25,471 nt of DNA from Desulfacyla sp964522045 (GTDB lineage Bacteria; Desulfobacterota; DSM-4660; Desulfatiglandales; Desulfatiglandaceae). Shown here one piece after another: positions 22,185-25,471 of the stretch. A program made the translations under genes and the position numbers. The stretch's first letter is position 1, and every line of letters starts with the position of its first letter. The stretch is taken from assembly GCA_964522045.1 (NCBI GenBank), contig CAZFSF010000029.1, forward strand, positions 1 through 25,471, in the 5' to 3' direction. The notes beneath the pieces were generated by a model that did no database searches, was not told the origin of the DNA, and was given only the letters and a program-made list of their open reading frames with translations.

Positions 22185-22694
22185 ATGTCTTCAGACAAAC
22201 CCCGAATCGGTGTGATCATGGGAAGCGTCTCCGATTCTGATATAATGAAAGGGTGTGTGGATCTCCTTAATGAGTTGGAATTGCCCCATGAGGTGAAAGT
22301 GCTTTCAGCACACAGGACCCCCGAACTGACAAGAGAGTATGCAGTGTCTGCTGCTGATCGCGGGATTGAGGTAATTATTGCCGGGGCCGGATGGGCAGCA
22401 CATTTGGCCGGGGCCATAGCAGCACATACCACCCTGCCGGTCATAGGGGTCCCGATCGACTCTTCCCCGTTCAAAGGGATGGACGCTCTTTTGTCCACGG
22501 TTCAGATGCCTTCCGGTATCCCGGTGGCTACGGTGGCTGTGGGAAGCGGAGGGGCCAAAAATGCCGCTGTTCTTGCGGCTCAGATCCTGGGTCTGAAATA
22601 CCCTGCTGTTGCAGAAAAGGTAAAGGCCCACCGCAACAAATTGACTGAAAAGGCCTCGGAAAGAGCGGATTCCTGGCCAAGTTACGAAAAATGA
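22185..22694 (+). CDS. purE: 5-(carboxyamino)imidazole ribonucleotide mutase
   Basis: Purine biosynthesis enzyme (class I PurE) that converts N5-CAIR to CAIR. The 169 residues are family length for the octamer subunit. It shows GVIMGSVSDSD (9-19), SAHRTP (41-46) with the catalytic His, GAGWAAHLAG (67-76), and PVIGVPIDSSPFKGMDALLSTVQMPSGIPVATVAVG. GAGGTGAT precedes the ATG with good spacing. purK, the usual source of N5-CAIR, is not in the window. The following gene overlaps its stop by ATGA, a coupling of purE with a Sua5/YrdC protein. Confidence 0.97.
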   Translation: MSSDKPRIGVIMGSVSDSDIMKGCVDLLNELELPHEVKVLSAHRTPELTREYAVSAADRGIEVIIAGAGWAAHLAGAIAAHTTLPVIGVPIDSSPFKGMDALLSTVQMPSGIPVATVAVGSGGAKNAAVLAAQILGLKYPAVAEKVKAHRNKLTEKASERADSWPSYEK

Positions 22695-23314
22695 TAATCC
22701 GGTTGGACTCATTTGAAATGCAGGAACAAGCCCTTAAGAGAGCGAAGAAAGTCCTCTTGCAGGGTGGTCTTGTTGCCTGCCCCACAGAGTCCTTTTACGG
22801 TCTTGCGGTGGACGCTACCAATGAAGAGGCGATCAGGAGGCTCTTTGCCTTAAAAAAAAGGGCGGTAGAGCATCCGATTCTGCTTTTGATCCCTTCTGTA
22901 GAACTGTTATCAGAATATGTGATCCGAATTCCCCCCGTTGCCCTCGGGCTCATCAACGAATTCTGGCCCGGTGGCTTAACCCTGGTCTTTGAGGCCTCGG
23001 AAGGAATTTCTCCCCTGCTGACCGCCGGCACGGGCAAAATTGGTCTCAGATTATCTAATCACCTTCTGGCCACGGCACTGGCCCAGGCAATCGGAGCGCC
23101 GGTAACCGGGACAAGCGCCAATATCTCGGGCACCCCCCCCTGTTGTAGTGCAAAAGAGGTCCTGGTTTCTTTCAGGGAAGATATTGATTTGATCATAGAT
23201 GGAGGAGAAACCACAGGGGGGATCGGTTCCACAATACTTGACGTGACAGTCGATCCGCCCCAGATTTTGAGGAACGGAATGGTCCAGCGCCGGCAATTGG
23301 AGAAGTTTATATAA
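22691..23314 (+). CDS. Sua5/YciO/YrdC-family L-threonylcarbamoyladenylate synthase
   Basis: Probable enzyme that makes threonylcarbamoyl-AMP from Thr, bicarbonate and ATP for the t6A37 modification of ANN-decoding tRNAs. It is a 207-residue YrdC-only protein, without the C-terminal Sua5 domain. The nucleotide-binding signature is seen as GLVACPTESFYGLAVDA, RRLFALKKRAVEHPILLLI, WPGGLTLVFEA, GKIGLRLSNH, and PVTGTSANISGTPP. The usual KGRP segment here is KKRAVEHP, with an insert-like change. The YciO subgroup, whose role is unknown, is an alternative. It overlaps purE by 4 bases and probably relies on translational coupling, as no clear ribosome site is present. Confidence 0.9.
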   Translation: MIIRLDSFEMQEQALKRAKKVLLQGGLVACPTESFYGLAVDATNEEAIRRLFALKKRAVEHPILLLIPSVELLSEYVIRIPPVALGLINEFWPGGLTLVFEASEGISPLLTAGTGKIGLRLSNHLLATALAQAIGAPVTGTSANISGTPPCCSAKEVLVSFREDIDLIIDGGETTGGIGSTILDVTVDPPQILRNGMVQRRQLEKFI

Positions 23315-23373
23315 CTCTGCCGCTTAACGCCATCAAACCTGAAGGACACCGTGACACTTGAGGAGAGAAACCG

Positions 23374-24177
23374 ATGAAGATTAAAGCCAATGGGATACAT
23401 ATGAATTACGAACTCTCGAGAAAGGAAGACGCACCGGTGGTGGTGCTGGGCCATTCCCTCGCCTCGAGCCTGGTGATGTGGCGGCCCCAGATGGACGAAC
23501 TGAACCGCCATTTCCGCGTGCTCTGCTATGACACCCGGGGTCACGGCGGAACCGATGCGCCGGCGCCCCCCTACACGCTCGATCAATTAGGGACAGACGC
23601 AGTGAGTCTGTTGGACGCCCTGGATATCGATGTGGTGCACTGGGTCGGGCTCTCCATGGGCGGGATGATCGGCCAGTGCATCGCCTTGAATCATCCCGAA
23701 AGGTTGAAGAGCCTATCCCTGTGCGATACCGCCGCCATCATCCCCAAAGAGGCCGACCCGGTCTGGCAGGAGCGGATCGACCTGGTCCGGAGAGAGGGGA
23801 TGGTGCCCCTGGTCCAGTCCATCCTGGAACGCTGGTTTACCCCTCCCTATCTCGCCCTCAACCCCGCCATGTTGGATGTCATCCGACGCCATATCCTAAG
23901 AACGCCCGTGGACGGCTATGTCGGCTGCAGCGAGGCCATACGACACCTCGATTACTTGGATCGACTCTCTGAGATAGAGGTTCCCACTCTCATCATGGTC
24001 GGTGAAGATGATCCCGGAACTCCAGTGGAGGCATCCGAGGCGATGCACGATCGCATACCCCACTCAACCTTAGTCGTGCTCCCTTCTGCCGCTCATCTTT
24101 CCAACATAGAACAGACCCAAGCCTTCAATAATGCCCTGATGGCGTTTTTGACGGATGTTTCTACTCTCTCTACCTGA
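23374..24177 (+). CDS. Alpha/beta hydrolase, 3-oxoadipate enol-lactonase-like
   Basis: Soluble alpha/beta-hydrolase of 267 residues. The oxyanion-hole region is VVVLGHSLASSLVMW (residues 22-36), the CYDTRGHGGTDAP signature is at 51-63, and the nucleophile is Ser94 in GLSMGGMIG. The acid is probably Asp213 (VGEDDPGTPV) and the base His241 (SAAHLSNIEQ). The layout and the RGHG...P.PPY segment are typical of PcaD-type enol-lactonases, but no other protocatechuate-pathway gene is present, so substrate is open. GAGGAG lies 8 bases before the ATG. The gene is visibly richer in G and C (for example the GCGCCGGCGCCC run) than purE or glk beside it, suggesting transfer. Confidence 0.88.
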   Translation: MKIKANGIHMNYELSRKEDAPVVVLGHSLASSLVMWRPQMDELNRHFRVLCYDTRGHGGTDAPAPPYTLDQLGTDAVSLLDALDIDVVHWVGLSMGGMIGQCIALNHPERLKSLSLCDTAAIIPKEADPVWQERIDLVRREGMVPLVQSILERWFTPPYLALNPAMLDVIRRHILRTPVDGYVGCSEAIRHLDYLDRLSEIEVPTLIMVGEDDPGTPVEASEAMHDRIPHSTLVVLPSAAHLSNIEQTQAFNNALMAFLTDVSTLST

Positions 24178-24199
24178 GCGGTCGAGGGAAAGGTGATAT

Positions 24200-25210
24200 A
24201 TGACAGGCATAAATAAAGGTCGATTGATCCTGGCCGGCGACATCGGAGGGACCAAGACAAATCTCGCCCTCTATTCGCATGGAAAAACCAGGCCGGTTGC
24301 TCAGGTTATAGAGTCATATTCGAGCCGCAATGCGCTGCACCTGGTAAGCATCGTCGAACAGTTTCTTGAAAAACACCCGGCATCCGTAATCGAGGCGTGC
24401 TTTGCCATTGCCGGTCCTGTGATAGATGGGCGATGTAAGACCACCAACCTGCCCTGGGATGTTTCGGAACGGCGGATAAAGAGGCAATTCGGGTGGAACG
24501 TACGGCTTATCAACGATCTTACCGCAACCGCTTTGGGCATACCCCTCTTATACAGCCGTGAACTCTACCCTTTGAACAAGGCTAGGTCACGAAAGGGGGG
24601 TAACATTGCCCTCGCAGCACCGGGCACAGGCCTTGGAACCGCAGTCCTTGTCTGGCATGACGGGAAATACATTCCTATCTCTTCCGAGGGAGGACACGTT
24701 GATTTTTCCCCCATTGACGAGGCCCAGGCGCTCCTGTGGAGGCACATGCACGAGCGTTACGGCCATGTCAGCATCGAGAGGGTTGTATCAGGTATGGGTA
24801 TCTTGAACATCTTCTCGTATCTGAAAGGAACAGGGAGAGATCAGGTCCCTCGCTGGTTGGCCATGGACATGGAGAGAATGGACCCGGCTCGTGCAATTAC
24901 AGAGGCTGCCATACAAAAAAAAGATCCTCTCTGTGTGAAGGCCCTGAGCATGTTCACTTCTATCTTAGGGTCGATCGCCGGAAACCTTGCCCTCACCGTT
25001 CTTGCCACCGGCGGCGTCTATTTAGGAGGCGGCATCCCCCCCAAGATCCTTCCCGCATTGGCTGATGGCGTCTTCATGAATGCCTTTTTAGACAAAGGAC
25101 GTTTTCAAGGCCTTCTTGAAAAGATACCCGTTAGAGTCATCCTCAATGACCGTGCAGCCCTCTTGGGGGCGGCACGTTATGCTTTGGAAGAGGATTTGGG
25201 AGTGGATTGA
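24200..25210 (+). CDS. glk: Glucokinase (Glk family)
   Basis: Cytoplasmic kinase that phosphorylates glucose with ATP to glucose 6-phosphate. The 336 residues match the Glk (not ROK) family. The N-terminal ATP phosphate motif is GDIGGTKT (13-20), the catalytic Asp106 is in INDLTATALGI, then AAPGTGLGTAVL, and sugar-binding Glu163 and His166 are in SSEGGHVDFSP. The C-terminal adenosine motif is GGVYLGGGIPPK, followed by LNDRAALLGAARYAL. AAGGTGAT precedes the ATG closely. It is 22 bases after the hydrolase and probably shares its transcript. Confidence 0.93.
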   Translation: MTGINKGRLILAGDIGGTKTNLALYSHGKTRPVAQVIESYSSRNALHLVSIVEQFLEKHPASVIEACFAIAGPVIDGRCKTTNLPWDVSERRIKRQFGWNVRLINDLTATALGIPLLYSRELYPLNKARSRKGGNIALAAPGTGLGTAVLVWHDGKYIPISSEGGHVDFSPIDEAQALLWRHMHERYGHVSIERVVSGMGILNIFSYLKGTGRDQVPRWLAMDMERMDPARAITEAAIQKKDPLCVKALSMFTSILGSIAGNLALTVLATGGVYLGGGIPPKILPALADGVFMNAFLDKGRFQGLLEKIPVRVILNDRAALLGAARYALEEDLGVD

Positions 25211-25221
25211 ATTGGTAATAT

Positions 25222-25250
25222 TTGGGTTAGGTACGTTAATCTTGCATAAT
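25222..25250 (+). promoter_or_regulatory. Possible promoter after glk
   Basis: TTGGGT (25222-25227), a 17-base spacer and CATAAT (25245-25250). The -10 is good and the -35 is partial. It would start a transcript about 90 bases before the partial gene at 25346. Confidence 0.35.
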
Positions 25251-25265
25251 TTTGACGGATGCGCG

Positions 25266-25349
25266 ATGAAGTATAGATGCAAGCTTCACCCACCTGATTT
25301 GAGAAACGCTCAAGCAGGGCTTATGAAGATCAGGAAAAATGCTCAATGA
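25266..25349 (+). CDS. Possible 27-residue leader ORF
   Basis: ATG 25266 opens a 27-codon frame (MKYRCKLHPPDLRNAQAGLM...) ending in TGA at 25347-25349. The stop overlaps the ATG of the following partial frame (ATGA), which is how coupled genes look throughout this window. No ribosome site beyond GGATG is seen and no family is recognised. It may be chance. Confidence 0.2.
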   Translation: MKYRCKLHPPDLRNAQAGLMKIRKNAQ

Positions 25350-25471
25350 CTCCCCAACAGCTATCCCTCGGAAATGCACCAGCTAAAGGTGACTTGGCAT
25401 ATCACAGATACCGCCATTTTTTAGATACTCTCAATATACCAAAACATATCCCAGATCTGAGATATGAGCTC
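25346..25471 (+). CDS. Unrecognised gene, 5' part only (runs off the window)
   Basis: An open frame of 42 codons from ATG 25346 to the last base with no stop. It starts MTPQQLSLGNAPAKG and continues DLAYHRYRHFLDTLNIPKHI. AGGA lies about 11 bases upstream, and the promoter at 25222-25250 may serve it. The protein start is polar with no signal peptide or membrane segment. I do not recognise the family, and too little is present to judge. Confidence 0.4.
   Translation, partial: MTPQQLSLGNAPAKGDLAYHRYRHFLDTLNIPKHIPDLRYEL

Noticed and set aside
1..25471. CRISPR arrays, rRNA genes, toxin-antitoxin or defence systems
   Set aside because: No evenly spaced direct repeats, rRNA-like sequence or recognisable defence proteins were seen on either strand.

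Overview
The window reads as ordinary chromosome of a Gram-negative anaerobe, most likely a deltaproteobacterium (Desulfobacterota). This is inferred from gene content: selenocysteine synthase, phosphoheptose isomerase for LPS heptose, a tungsten-type aldehyde:ferredoxin oxidoreductase (AOR) with dedicated Fe-S partners, a GAF-MshEN-GspE/PilB ATPase, and intergenic spacers rich in short-period repeats. Nearly every base is coding, and genes are packed with ATGA/GTGA overlaps or short gaps.

Layout. 1-338: tRNA-His(GTG) on the minus strand and a selA promoter. 339-2361: selA-gmhA. 2514-8464: a co-directional run of a deoxyhypusine-synthase-like protein, an FmdB zinc ribbon, ispF, cysS, uvrB and rlmB; the last four genes overlap end to start. 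8448-14245 (minus strand): a visibly more AT-rich accessory block with a MATE exporter, a flavodoxin-ferredoxin (EFR1 type), an AOR catalytic subunit, a Tat-signal 4x[4Fe-4S] protein and a PadR regulator. 14277-14808: a gene-free junction holding a degenerate inverted-repeat element, a tiny broken reading frame and a decayed copy of the 3' part of rlmB. 14795-16181 (minus): maf and tatD. 16182-16645: an 83-bp MITE with 16-bp perfect terminal repeats and two heptad repeats. 16646-18934: the GAF/GspE-family ATPase. 19020-22021 (minus): argC, then a divergent YchF-like GTPase and an Smr protein. 22185-25210 (plus): purE, a Sua5/YrdC protein, an alpha/beta hydrolase of higher GC than its neighbours, and glucokinase. 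25211-25471: a possible promoter and the start of an unrecognised gene cut by the window edge.

How the genes work together. The only apparent system in the accessory sense is padR / Fe-S protein / AOR / EFR1 (and possibly MATE). It looks like a transcriptionally controlled aldehyde or carboxylate redox module, resembling E. coli ydhY-ydhV in its core pair. A repeated palindrome, ACTAT-N5-ATAG(T/C), lies on the padR promoter and again in front of the Fe-S gene, and is the best candidate PadR operator. This block sits between the intact rlmB and a second, decayed rlmB 3' end that abuts maf. That arrangement suggests the block was inserted into, or arose by a duplication at, an ancestral rlmB/maf convergent junction. 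Everything else is housekeeping: translation, isoprenoid, repair, purine, arginine and tRNA modification genes.
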